A DNA stretch of 7,031 nucleotides from Roseovarius sp. (lineage in GTDB: Bacteria > Pseudomonadota > Alphaproteobacteria > Rhodobacterales > Rhodobacteraceae). A program made the position numbers and the translations under genes. Below, piece after piece: positions 1 through 5,899 of this stretch; position 1 is the stretch's first letter; each line of letters opens with the position of its first letter. The notes beneath the pieces were generated by a model. That model did not search any database and was not told where the DNA came from. It saw nothing but the letters and a program-made list of their open reading frames with translations. Location of the stretch: positions 1 to 7,031 of the forward strand of contig JALQUE010000234.1 of the NCBI GenBank assembly GCA_023260815.1, written 5' to 3'.

Positions 1-2429
1 TGCGCCATGACCGCGCCGCTTTGCGGCCCTTGCGGGCGCGCCTCGCCCTCCAGCAGCCGGGCCGCCAGCGCCTCGAGCCGCTCCACCGTGTCGCCCGCGC
101 TGCGCCATGCGCCCTCGGCCAGCCCGGTCAGCACCTGCGGCCGTGGCCCGTCCCAACGCGTGGCCATGTCACATTCCAGCGGATCGAAGCCCAGCTCCAG
201 ATCTTCTGCCAGCGCCCGGATGATCGACGCATCGCCCCCCTTGCCCTGCCCACGCGGCACCCGCAGCAGCGCGATTGTCAGATCGCGCTCCAGCCGTCCT
301 TCGGGCGACTGGCCGAACACATGCAGCCCGTCGCGGATCTGCGCCTCTTTCAACTCGCACAGATAGGCGTCCAGCCGGGCCAGATCGCTGTCTTCGTCCT
401 CGCCGGTCAGGCCGACATCCTTGTCCAGCCCGGTGGTGGCGCTCAGGCTCAGGATCTCGCGTCGCAGATGGGCGATCCGTCGTGGATCGACACCCGCCGC
501 CTCGTAATATTCATCGACCAGCGCCTCCAGATCGCGCAGCGGCCCATAGGTTTCGGCGCGGGTCAGGGGCGGGGTCAGGTGATCCACGATCACCGCCTGC
601 GCGCGCCGCTTGGCTTGTGTGCCCTCGCCGGGATCGTTGACGATGAACGGATAGACATGCGGCATCGGCCCAAGCACCGCCTCGGGCCAGCATTCCGCCG
701 ACAGGGCCACAGCCTTGCCCGGTAGCCATTCCAGATTGCCATGCTTTCCCATATGCACGATCGCCTGCGCGCCGAACTGGTGGCGCAGCCAGATATAGAA
801 CGCCAGATAGTTATGCGGCGGGACCAGATCGGGGGAGTGATAGGTGTCGGTCGGGTCGATATTGTAACCGCGCGCCGGTTGCACACCCACCACGACATGA
901 CCGAATTCCAGAACCGACAGCGCGAAATGCCCGCAATCCACCTCGCCGGGGATGTAGAAGGGATCGGCCTCGGGCGCGCCCCACCGCCGTTCCATCGCCT
1001 CGCGCAACGCCCAAGGCAGCTGCCCATAGACGATCTGATACTCGGCCATCGACAGCTGCACACCGCCCCGGCGCTCGGCCCGGTCGGTCAACCAATTGGT
1101 CGGCCCCGCCATCACCGCGCGCATCAGCGCATCGCTGTCCTCGGGGGCGTCCGTCACCCGGTATCCGGCTTCAGCCAGCAGGCGCAGCACATGCACCGTG
1201 CCCGCCGGTGTATCGAGACCCACGCCATTGGCCAGCCGCCCGTCCTTGTTGGGGTAGTTCGCCAGAACCAACGCCACCTTGCGCTGCCCCTCGGGCGTGC
1301 CGCGCAAATCGGCCCAGTTGCGCGCCAGCGCCGCCACGAATTCCACCCGGTCGCCCTGCGCGCGATAGGTGGCGATGGGGCATTCGGTGGCCTCGTCAAA
1401 GAACGCCTCGCCCTTGAAGCTGACCGCCCGGCTCAGGATCCGGCCATCCACCTCGGGCAAGGCCACGTTCATCGCGATGTCGCGTGCCGACAGCCCGCTC
1501 AAGCCCTCGGCCCAGGCCTCTTCGCTCGATCCCGCCAGAACCACCTGAAACACCGGCGCGCCCTCGGCGGCTGGCATCGTCAGTGGGTTTGCCGGGCCTG
1601 TGTCGCCCTCATGGGGCGATCCCACCGCGAACGAGGTGCAATTCAGGATCACCGACGGTGGCGCTTGTGTGAACAGATGCTCCAGCGTCGCCACCGACAC
1701 CGGATCCTTGAGAGAGGCGACAAATACCGGAAGCGGGTTCAAACCCGCCCGCACCAGCGATTTCACCAGCCGGTTGATGGGATTAAGCCCCGCGCCCTGC
1801 ACCAGCGCCCGGTAAAAGACCAGCGGCACCACCGGCGCGCCTGTCTGCCAATTGGTCTGCGCCGCCGCCAGATCGGCGACACCCGCACCGGGCCAATAGA
1901 CGCCCGCGCGCAGCAGGGGCCGTGCCGCCTCGGGTCGCGCGCCACCGTCCAGCATGGCCTTTGCATAGCTCAGGAAATTGGCCGCGTTCTCTGGCCCGCC
2001 TTCCACCAGATAGCCCCACAGCGCATCGTAATCTTCATCCTTGACCGTCGACAGGTCGCGCAATTCGGCATCGGGCTTGTCATCACCGGGCAACAGCGCC
2101 AGCGGCACGCCGGCTTCGGCACAGCGGGCGGCATATTGTTCGGCACCGTATTTCCAGTAGCCCACGCCACCCAGAACCCTCGCGATCACGAGGCGTGACC
2201 GAGTGGCGCAATTATCCAGATGCAGATCGACCGACATCGGGTGTTGCAGATGCGTCAGGTTGGCCAGCCGCAGACCGGGGGGCGCCGCCATTTCTGCGCG
2301 CGCCGTGCTCAGCGCCGCCAATTCGGTATCGGCGGCCGAGATGAAAATCACATCCGCCGGGCTTTGGCCCAGATCGACCGGTTCTTTCCCATCGTCGATC
2401 GAGCCGGGGGTCGCAGCGAGCAGATGCAT
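1..2429 (-). CDS. cobN: CobN, large subunit of aerobic cobaltochelatase (C-terminus outside window)
   Basis: CobN is the porphyrin-binding subunit of the ATP-dependent CobNST chelatase, which inserts Co2+ into hydrogenobyrinic acid a,c-diamide in the cytoplasm (aerobic B12 route). I translated this frame by hand: it is open from ATG at 2429 to the left edge, 809 codons. It starts MHLLAATPGSIDDGKEPVDL, like other alphaproteobacterial CobN. Family blocks visible are GYWKYGAEQYA near residue 90, NYPNKDGRLANGVGLDTPAG from residue 391, and HMGKHGNLEW at 559-568. The family is usually about 1,250 residues, so roughly the first two thirds are here. The start is supported by GAAAGG about 10 bases upstream. 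It is last of the visible operon, 65 bases after the acetyltransferase gene. Magnesium-chelatase BchH/ChlH is the nearest alternative family, but the B12 context and the N-terminus favour CobN. No frameshift or internal stop was noticed. Confidence 0.96.
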   Translation of the reverse strand, partial: MHLLAATPGSIDDGKEPVDLGQSPADVIFISAADTELAALSTARAEMAAPPGLRLANLTHLQHPMSVDLHLDNCATRSRLVIARVLGGVGYWKYGAEQYAARCAEAGVPLALLPGDDKPDAELRDLSTVKDEDYDALWGYLVEGGPENAANFLSYAKAMLDGGARPEAARPLLRAGVYWPGAGVADLAAAQTNWQTGAPVVPLVFYRALVQGAGLNPINRLVKSLVRAGLNPLPVFVASLKDPVSVATLEHLFTQAPPSVILNCTSFAVGSPHEGDTGPANPLTMPAAEGAPVFQVVLAGSSEEAWAEGLSGLSARDIAMNVALPEVDGRILSRAVSFKGEAFFDEATECPIATYRAQGDRVEFVAALARNWADLRGTPEGQRKVALVLANYPNKDGRLANGVGLDTPAGTVHVLRLLAEAGYRVTDAPEDSDALMRAVMAGPTNWLTDRAERRGGVQLSMAEYQIVYGQLPWALREAMERRWGAPEADPFYIPGEVDCGHFALSVLEFGHVVVGVQPARGYNIDPTDTYHSPDLVPPHNYLAFYIWLRHQFGAQAIVHMGKHGNLEWLPGKAVALSAECWPEAVLGPMPHVYPFIVNDPGEGTQAKRRAQAVIVDHLTPPLTRAETYGPLRDLEALVDEYYEAAGVDPRRIAHLRREILSLSATTGLDKDVGLTGEDEDSDLARLDAYLCELKEAQIRDGLHVFGQSPEGRLERDLTIALLRVPRGQGKGGDASIIRALAEDLELGFDPLECDMATRWDGPRPQVLTGLAEGAWRSAGDTVERLEALAARLLEGEARPQGPQSGAVMA

Positions 2430-2451
2430 CTGTCTTGGGCCTTTCTGTTGC

Positions 2452-2466
2452 GGCGGTCGCTCCGCC
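2452..2466 (-). other. small GC hairpin in the cobN leader
   Basis: A 5-bp perfect stem (GGCGG/CCGCC, 5-base loop) lies in the 65-base gap between the acetyltransferase stop and the cobN ATG, ending about 22 bases before the start codon. It has no following T-run, so it is not an intrinsic terminator. It could affect RNA processing or ribosome loading, but short GC stems are common at this base composition and no function is claimed. It overlaps a 12-base sequence also found in the hupE leader. Confidence 0.3.
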
Positions 2467-2494
2467 TGTCTCGGGGGCGCTGAACGGGATCGTA

Positions 2495-2959
2495 TCAGCC
2501 CTCGTTCAGTGGTTTTTCCATGTACACGCTGGTTTCGTTGGGCCGGTAGTCGCCGAAAATCCCGCAGGGTGCAAACCCGTGCCGCCGGTAGAGCCGCATC
2601 GCCGCGTCCAGTCCCTTGCCGGTTTCCAGCCGCAGACAGGGCAGGGCGCGGGCGCGCGCCTCGTCCTCGATCCGCCGCAGCAGCGACGCGCCGACACCCT
2701 GTTCCCGGGCGTCGGGTGCCGTGAACATCGCCTTCACCTCGCCATAGCCGGGCCGGATCGCCAGTGCCCCGACCCCGAGGATCGCCGTGTCACGAACCGC
2801 TCGCGCGGTGAAAAACGCCACATCCTCGCCGCACAGATCGTCGATGGGCAAGCCATAGCACTCTTCAGCCGGGAACAGCGCATGCATCAGAGCATGGCTG
2901 GCCTCCAGCAGGGCACGCGGGCCGGGCGCGCGCGGATCACCCGGCTCGACACTCAGCAT
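2495..2959 (-). CDS. GNAT-family N-acetyltransferase, substrate unknown
   Basis: A 154-residue protein with a complete GNAT fold pattern. The strand leading into the acetyl-CoA site is GEVKAMFTAP (73-82), followed by the pyrophosphate-binding loop R85-E-Q-G-V-G-A91 and helix SLLRRIEDEAR. Then comes strand LRLETGKG (109-116) and the C-terminal helix AMRLYRRHGF (120-129), with PCGIFGDYRPNETSVYMEKPL after it. The E-V-K plus LETG plus FGDY pattern resembles the YsnE-like small acetyltransferases, whose substrates vary. The ATG at 2959 overlaps the cobW TGA by one base (TGATG), and no good Shine-Dalgarno precedes it, so translation is probably coupled to cobW. Placement between cobW and cobN puts it under the B12 riboswitch. 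This enzyme is not a known step of cobalamin synthesis; it may be a passenger or act on a pathway protein or small molecule. Family call is confident, role is not. Confidence 0.9.
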   Translation of the reverse strand: MLSVEPGDPRAPGPRALLEASHALMHALFPAEECYGLPIDDLCGEDVAFFTARAVRDTAILGVGALAIRPGYGEVKAMFTAPDAREQGVGASLLRRIEDEARARALPCLRLETGKGLDAAMRLYRRHGFAPCGIFGDYRPNETSVYMEKPLNEG

Positions 2960-4059
2960 CAGGCCGACAGCGCCCGTTCGATCGCGCCCCGGTCAAGCCC
3001 CGCCTGACCGATCACCACCAGCCGTGTTTCGCGCGCCTCGGTGCCGAAGGGCCGGTCGAAATAGCTGTCCACCCGTGGCCCCACGGCCTGCACCGTCAGG
3101 CGCATCGGCTTGCCCTCGACCGCGGCAAACCCCTTGAGGCGCAGGATATCATGCGCGCGGATCACCTCGGCCACCTGTGCTGCGAAACGGGTCGGATCGG
3201 CAATCTCGGGACGGGTCACGACAAAGGATTCGAACGCGTCGTGGTCATGCTCATGGTGGTGATGATCGTGATCGTGATCATGATCATGATCGTGATCGTC
3301 GTGATGATCGTCATGATCGTCGTCATGGCCGTGGTGATGGTGGATCTCGTGGCGGGCGTCCATATCGGTCTCGGCGCCCACACCTTGGCCCAACAGAACA
3401 TCCAGCGGCAGCGCCCCCATCGTTGCCTTGACCACCTGAACCCCGTCACGGCTGTCGCGGCGCAGCGTGTCGACCAGATCGGCGGCCTCGGCCTCGTCCA
3501 GAAGATCGGCCTTGTTCACCACGATCATGTCGGCGCAGGCCACCTGATCGGCGAACAGCTCGGACAGCGGCGTTTCGTGGTCCAGGTTTTCGTCCTGTGC
3601 GCGCTGCGCGTCCACGGCGGCCACATCATGCGCGAAACGTCCCTCGGTCACGGCCTTGCCATCGACGACGGTCACCACGCCATCCACCGTCACGCGGGTG
3701 GAAATCTCGGGCCAGTTGAACGCCCGCACCAAGGGCTGCGGCAATGCCAGCCCGCTGGTCTCGATCACGATGTGATCGGGCGCGTTTTCCCGGTCCAGCA
3801 GCTTTTGCATGGTGGGAATGAAATCATCGGCCACGGTGCAGCAGATGCAGCCATTGCTCAATTCCATCACATCCTCTTCGGCGCAGCCCTCGATGCCGCA
3901 CCCCTTGAGGATGCCGCCATCGACGCCAAGATCACCGAATTCATTGATGATCAGCGCGATGCGCTTGCCGTTGGCGTTCTCCAGCATGTGCCGGATCAGG
4001 GTGGTCTTGCCGGCCCCTAGGAAACCGGTCACGACCGTTGCGGGAATCTTGGCGGGCAT
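2959..4059 (-). CDS. cobW: CobW, G3E-family GTPase / metallochaperone with long His-Asp loop
   Basis: CobW proteins are GTP-dependent metal chaperones thought to deliver cobalt for B12 synthesis. This 366-residue protein has Walker A GFLGAGKTT (12-20), a Walker B-like IVIETSG (97-103), the metal-site motif C71-I-C73-C74, and the guanine-specificity motif N182-K-A-D185. A linker at 237-274 contains 20 His and 14 Asp in 38 residues, and the CobW C-terminal domain follows (about 276-363). An extra Cys pair, C54 and C59, lies just before the CxCC site. Length is normal for the family once the His loop is allowed for. Start ATG 4059 is preceded by AAGGAGA at good spacing. The gene follows the small His-rich gene by 40 bases and overlaps the acetyltransferase by one. 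A zinc-handling G3E paralogue (ZNG1/YeiR type) is the alternative; the B12 riboswitch and adjacent cobN favour cobalt. Confidence 0.95.
   Translation of the reverse strand: MPAKIPATVVTGFLGAGKTTLIRHMLENANGKRIALIINEFGDLGVDGGILKGCGIEGCAEEDVMELSNGCICCTVADDFIPTMQKLLDRENAPDHIVIETSGLALPQPLVRAFNWPEISTRVTVDGVVTVVDGKAVTEGRFAHDVAAVDAQRAQDENLDHETPLSELFADQVACADMIVVNKADLLDEAEAADLVDTLRRDSRDGVQVVKATMGALPLDVLLGQGVGAETDMDARHEIHHHHGHDDDHDDHHDDHDHDHDHDHDHHHHEHDHDAFESFVVTRPEIADPTRFAAQVAEVIRAHDILRLKGFAAVEGKPMRLTVQAVGPRVDSYFDRPFGTEARETRLVVIGQAGLDRGAIERALSA
3264..3299 (-). repeat. hexanucleotide tandem repeat (GATCRT)x6 inside cobW
   Basis: Six uninterrupted units of GATCRT on the plus strand (CGT, CGT, CAT, CAT, CGT, CGT as unit endings) encode alternating His-Asp in CobW. 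The unit is two codons long, so gain or loss of units keeps the frame and only changes the number of metal-binding His-Asp pairs. Each unit carries a GATC site. Looser versions of the motif extend on both sides (about 3240-3350). Confidence 0.85.
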
Positions 4060-4099
4060 CAGGGTCTCTCCTTGACATACGGGGATGCGCGATTTGCGC

Positions 4100-4606
4100 T
4101 CAGTCGATCACCACCCTTGTGGTGGCCTCGATGGGCTGGCCGTTGCGGGCCAGCTGTGAATGGTCGTTCGCGTTCAACGTGACGCGGATCTCATGTGTCC
4201 CTTTCGGCAGCGCCAGAAGCTGCACCCAGGGACTGTAGGCGCGGGGCATCTTGACCCCGTTGACATAGACATGCGCGTGACCGTGGCCCGGTATGTGCGG
4301 CCCGTTCACCCCCTCGGGATGAAAGGTGAAACCGGTCACACCGATATGCAGGGTCCGGCTTTGTGGCCCGTCGGGATACAGGCTCAGCGTCATGGTTGGC
4401 GCCATGTCCCCAACCTCGGTGAGTGCCGCGTGATCGTGGCTCCCGCCGTGCCCATGATCATGGGCGGTGTGATCATGCGCGATGTCCACCGCCGCCTCTG
4501 GCACACTCTCGGGCACCGCCTGCGGCGTGCTCCCGGCCCCCAGCACAAACCCCAGCCCGACCCCCAGAAACAGACCTGTCGCCAAAAGGATCGCGCTGCG
4601 CGGCAT
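4100..4606 (-). CDS. His-rich membrane-anchored protein of unknown function
   Basis: A 168-residue protein I cannot assign to a named family with certainty. Residues 5-24 form one hydrophobic segment (AILLATGLFLGVGLGFVLGA) without an obvious cleavage site, suggesting an N-terminal anchor with the rest in the periplasm. A His cluster follows (seven His between 44 and 59, with HDH and HGH pairs). The C-terminal domain (about 70-168) has PHIPGHGHAHVYVNGVK (103-119), then PWVQLLALPKGTHEIRVTLNANDHS, giving further metal-ligand candidates H104, H108, H110, H112 and H149. The domain looks like a small beta-sandwich of the kind found in secreted proteins of unknown function. It lies 72 bases after hupE and 40 before cobW, so a role in cobalt capture or buffering at the outer face of the membrane is plausible inference. 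Copper binding is an alternative. Start ATG 4606 has a weak GAGAGAG upstream. Confidence 0.85.
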   Translation of the reverse strand: MPRSAILLATGLFLGVGLGFVLGAGSTPQAVPESVPEAAVDIAHDHTAHDHGHGGSHDHAALTEVGDMAPTMTLSLYPDGPQSRTLHIGVTGFTFHPEGVNGPHIPGHGHAHVYVNGVKMPRAYSPWVQLLALPKGTHEIRVTLNANDHSQLARNGQPIEATTRVVID

Positions 4607-4623
4607 GGCTCTCTCATCAAACG

Positions 4624-4643
4624 GGTCCGGGCAGGTGCGGACC
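4624..4643 (-). other. hairpin in the hupE to His-rich-gene gap
   Basis: A perfect 6-bp inverted repeat (GGTCCG/CGGACC, 8-base loop) lies between the hupE stop and the next start codon. No T-run follows, so it is not an intrinsic terminator. It could stabilise the upstream hupE message or act as a processing site, but this is inference. Confidence 0.4.
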
Positions 4644-4652
4644 GATCAAGGC

Positions 4653-4668
4653 CCACGCCCGCCCGTGG
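4653..4668 (-). other. second GC hairpin after hupE
   Basis: A 5-bp stem CCACG/CGTGG with a 6-base loop begins 11 bases after the hupE stop, immediately before the hairpin at 4624-4643. Together they make the 72-base gap unusually structured, although all of it is GC-rich and neither stem has terminator features. Confidence 0.35.
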
Positions 4669-4678
4669 CACATCCTTG

Positions 4679-5323
4679 TCAGCCGGCGATCAGGCCCAGC
4701 AGCGGGCCTTCCGCGATCTCGAGGCAGAGGAACACGCCGACACCGGCAACCATCGCGCCGACAAGACGGGCATTCACCGACGCCGCCTCGGTCGCGCCAA
4801 GCACCTTTTCAGCCGCCCAGCCTGCGGCAATCGCAACGGCATACTGGATCACGCCCAGACCGATCAGATAGCCGGTCAGCACGGCCGCATTCACGCCGCC
4901 TTCCTGTGCCGCGATGCTGTCGCCAAAGGCCGATCCGTGGAACAGGCCGAACGCTGCGAACAGCGCCACCGCCGTGCCCGCGCCCAAGGCGCGACCGGAC
5001 AGCACAATACCGCCAAGCGCCAGCAGCGACACCGCGATCATCGCTTCCTTCACCGGCATGCCGATGCCGGCATACATCAGGCCGCAGCCCGCCAGCATGG
5101 CGGCGACATAGGCCGCAGGCGCCATCAGGCGGCGGGTGGTGAACAGCGCCGCAACACCCATGGCAATGACGAAAAACAGATGATCGAAGCCCAGAACCGG
5201 ATGCCCGAAACCGGACATGAGACCCTGCACAAAGGTGTCCATGGGTTGTCCGGCCATCGGGTGGTGGGCCAAGGCAGGCGTGGCGGCAAGCAAGGCCGCG
5301 GCGATGGTGATGTATCTCTTCAT
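4679..5323 (-). CDS. hupE: HupE/UreJ-family metal (probable cobalt) transporter
   Basis: HupE/UreJ proteins are small inner-membrane Ni2+/Co2+ permeases; those under B12 riboswitches were proposed by comparative genomics to import cobalt. The protein has 214 residues. Residues 1-19 are a signal peptide ending ALA, leaving a mature start HHPM that can bind metal. The family signature follows as H41-P-V-L-G45-F-D47-H48-L-F-F, then about six hydrophobic segments (roughly 44-62, 68-88, 93-112, 115-135, 147-170, 186-210), with a second conserved-looking His in FGLFHGSAFG (125-134). I chose ATG 5323 because it gives the signal peptide and has AAGGGGA upstream. The frame is open back to an ATG at 5629, but that extension is made of riboswitch RNA and is not protein-like. 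It is first gene of the operon. A nickel role cannot be excluded from sequence, but no hydrogenase or urease genes are present. Confidence 0.94.
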   Translation of the reverse strand: MKRYITIAAALLAATPALAHHPMAGQPMDTFVQGLMSGFGHPVLGFDHLFFVIAMGVAALFTTRRLMAPAAYVAAMLAGCGLMYAGIGMPVKEAMIAVSLLALGGIVLSGRALGAGTAVALFAAFGLFHGSAFGDSIAAQEGGVNAAVLTGYLIGLGVIQYAVAIAAGWAAEKVLGATEAASVNARLVGAMVAGVGVFLCLEIAEGPLLGLIAG

Positions 5324-5329
5324 GTCTGT

Positions 5330-5354
5330 CCCCTTCGGGTCTTTGCTGAAGGGG
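5330..5354 (-). promoter_or_regulatory. Shine-Dalgarno-sequestering hairpin of the hupE leader
   Basis: In the RNA, CCCCUUC (from 5354 to 5348) can pair perfectly with GAAGGGG (from 5336 to 5330), giving a 7-bp stem with an 11-base loop. The second strand is the ribosome binding site of hupE, ending 6 bases before its ATG. Blocking the ribosome site is the usual output of cobalamin riboswitches in Gram-negative bacteria, so this is the likely OFF element. A competing stem also covers the same site: CCUUCGG (5370-5364) with CCGAAGG (5338-5332), again 7 bp. Confidence 0.65.
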
Positions 5355-5375
5355 GGGTAACGTCCGAAGGTCCGC

Positions 5376-5450
5376 CAGACGCATTGCGCCTGTCTCGGTC
5401 CCTCAACGGCACACCCCGTCCGTTGTTTGTGGGCCGGGCGTGAACGCCCG
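5376..5450 (-). promoter_or_regulatory. hairpin series between aptamer and hupE (expression platform)
   Basis: Three further stems lie between the B12 box and the hupE start. At 5435-5450 there is CGGGCG/CGCCCG with a four-base UUCA loop, directly after the aptamer. At 5404-5425 there is CAACGG/CCGTTG with a 10-base loop containing GGGGT. At 5376-5392 there is a 7-bp stem with one G-U pair and a 3-base AAT loop. None is followed by a T-run, which argues against transcription termination as the switching mode. The GGGGT loop could pair with ACCCC next to the sequestering stem and so open it, but that is only 5 bp and speculative. Confidence 0.5.
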
Positions 5451-5452
5451 TT

Positions 5453-5619
5453 GCATGGCCGGTCTCCTGGCTTGCGGGTCTCTGCGGGCATCGGCCTTCC
5501 CGGGAAAATCCCAGTGGCAAAATGATGCCCGCTCTCCGCATACAGTCGCGGGGGCGGCTGACGACTGGGCGCCCGACATGGGTCCGCCGTCACGTCATTC
5601 CCTGTTTCATCCCTGATGC
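5453..5619 (-). ncRNA. cobalamin (B12) riboswitch aptamer
   Basis: The minus strand carries the conserved blocks of the class I cobalamin riboswitch in the correct order. They are AAACAGGGAA (5598-5607), the core CCGCCCCCGCGACTGTA (5541-5557), GCCACTG (5512-5518), GGGAAGG (5495-5501), and the B12 box AAGCCAGGAGACCGGCC (5457-5473). A short P1 closing stem is possible between GCAT (5616-5619) and ATGC (5453-5456). The RNA binds adenosylcobalamin and normally represses downstream genes when B12 is plentiful. Its target here is hupE and, through the operon, cobW and cobN. The exact ends are approximate. Confidence 0.95.
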
Positions 5620-5652
5620 TTTGCACCATTAAGTGGGAACCATGCAGCCCTT

Positions 5653-5681
5653 GGTATGACCGCGCCGCTCTTTTCCGTCAA
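5653..5681 (-). promoter_or_regulatory. candidate sigma70 promoter of the hupE-cob operon
   Basis: On the minus strand, TTGACG (5676-5681) is separated by 17 bases from CATACC (5653-5658). The -35 matches five of six consensus positions and the -10 is weak, as is common in this group. It would start RNA near 5646, just ahead of the riboswitch, giving a leader of about 320 bases. Position fits very well; the match itself is moderate. A GATTC (GANTC methylation-type) site lies just upstream at 5686-5690. Confidence 0.5.
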
Positions 5682-5834
5682 GAACGATTCCGACCGCTGC
5701 GCGCCCGTCCGCGCCATTCCTCCGCGCGCAACGGGCTTGGCCTCTGGCTGATCGCCTTGTGGCAAAAATCTGCTGCTTGAGGCATATATCTTGTGGATAA
5801 CCGCCTCTTGTCACCCATATCGTGGGGTTTGCCG
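5682..5834. other. intergenic region between the two divergent promoters
   Basis: Gene-free DNA separating the divergent hupE-cob and smc promoters. It contains an imperfect dyad GCCCGT (5703-5708)/ACGGGC (5731-5736) with a long 22-base spacer, an AT-richer patch from about 5760, and the DnaA box listed separately. The only plus-strand small frame starting with ATG here (31 codons from 5656) has no ribosome binding site and overlaps the minus-strand promoter, so it is not called. I see no tRNA, terminator or recognisable coding remnant. Confidence 0.5.
5792..5800 (-). promoter_or_regulatory. perfect DnaA box
   Basis: TGTGGATAA on the plus strand is the complement of TTATCCACA, the strict high-affinity DnaA box. 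It lies 34 bases upstream of the proposed smc -35 element. A 7-of-9 match in the same orientation is at 5758-5766. A perfect match in a region this short is unexpected by chance, but binding is not shown. Confidence 0.5.
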
Positions 5835-5864
5835 TTGACAGAAGCAGCAACCGCCCCTCACATT
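5835..5864 (+). promoter_or_regulatory. candidate sigma70 promoter of smc
   Basis: A perfect -35 hexamer TTGACA (5835-5840) is followed after 18 bases by CACATT (5859-5864), a weak -10 that keeps the conserved second A and final T. A 17-base spacing to TCACAT is the alternative. It would start transcription near 5871, leaving a leader of about 30 bases before smc. Confidence 0.45.
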
Positions 5865-5899
5865 TACCCGATATCGCGGAATCATCCCCCGAGGTGCCC

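Noticed and set aside
21..725. 234-codon plus-strand reading frame
   Set aside because: Antisense to cobN with no ribosome site or recognisable motif.
741..2198. 485-codon plus-strand reading frame
   Set aside because: It is exactly antisense to well-conserved cobN, its translation is rich in Arg, His and Gln with no domain pattern, and such frames are expected opposite GC-biased genes.
3264..3299. CRISPR-like or regulatory repeat array
   Set aside because: Units are 6 bases with no spacers and are fully explained by His-Asp codons in cobW.
3151..4020. 289-codon plus-strand frame with a Met/Ile/Val-rich stretch resembling a membrane segment
   Set aside because: The hydrophobic run is only the complement of the His-Asp repeat in cobW; the rest shows no family pattern.
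4160..5443. 427-codon plus-strand frame
   Set aside because: Runs antisense across two supported genes and their gap, with low-complexity Arg/His/Gln content.
5435..5450. Intrinsic terminator after the riboswitch
   Set aside because: The stem is perfect but no T-run follows on the minus strand, so translational control is favoured.
5324..5629. N-terminal extension of hupE to an ATG at 5629
   Set aside because: The added 102 codons are the B12 riboswitch and its platform; the true protein begins with a signal peptide at 5323 with its own ribosome site.
5656..5751. 31-codon plus-strand small frame
   Set aside because: No Shine-Dalgarno, overlaps the minus-strand promoter, and has no sequence feature of a real small protein.
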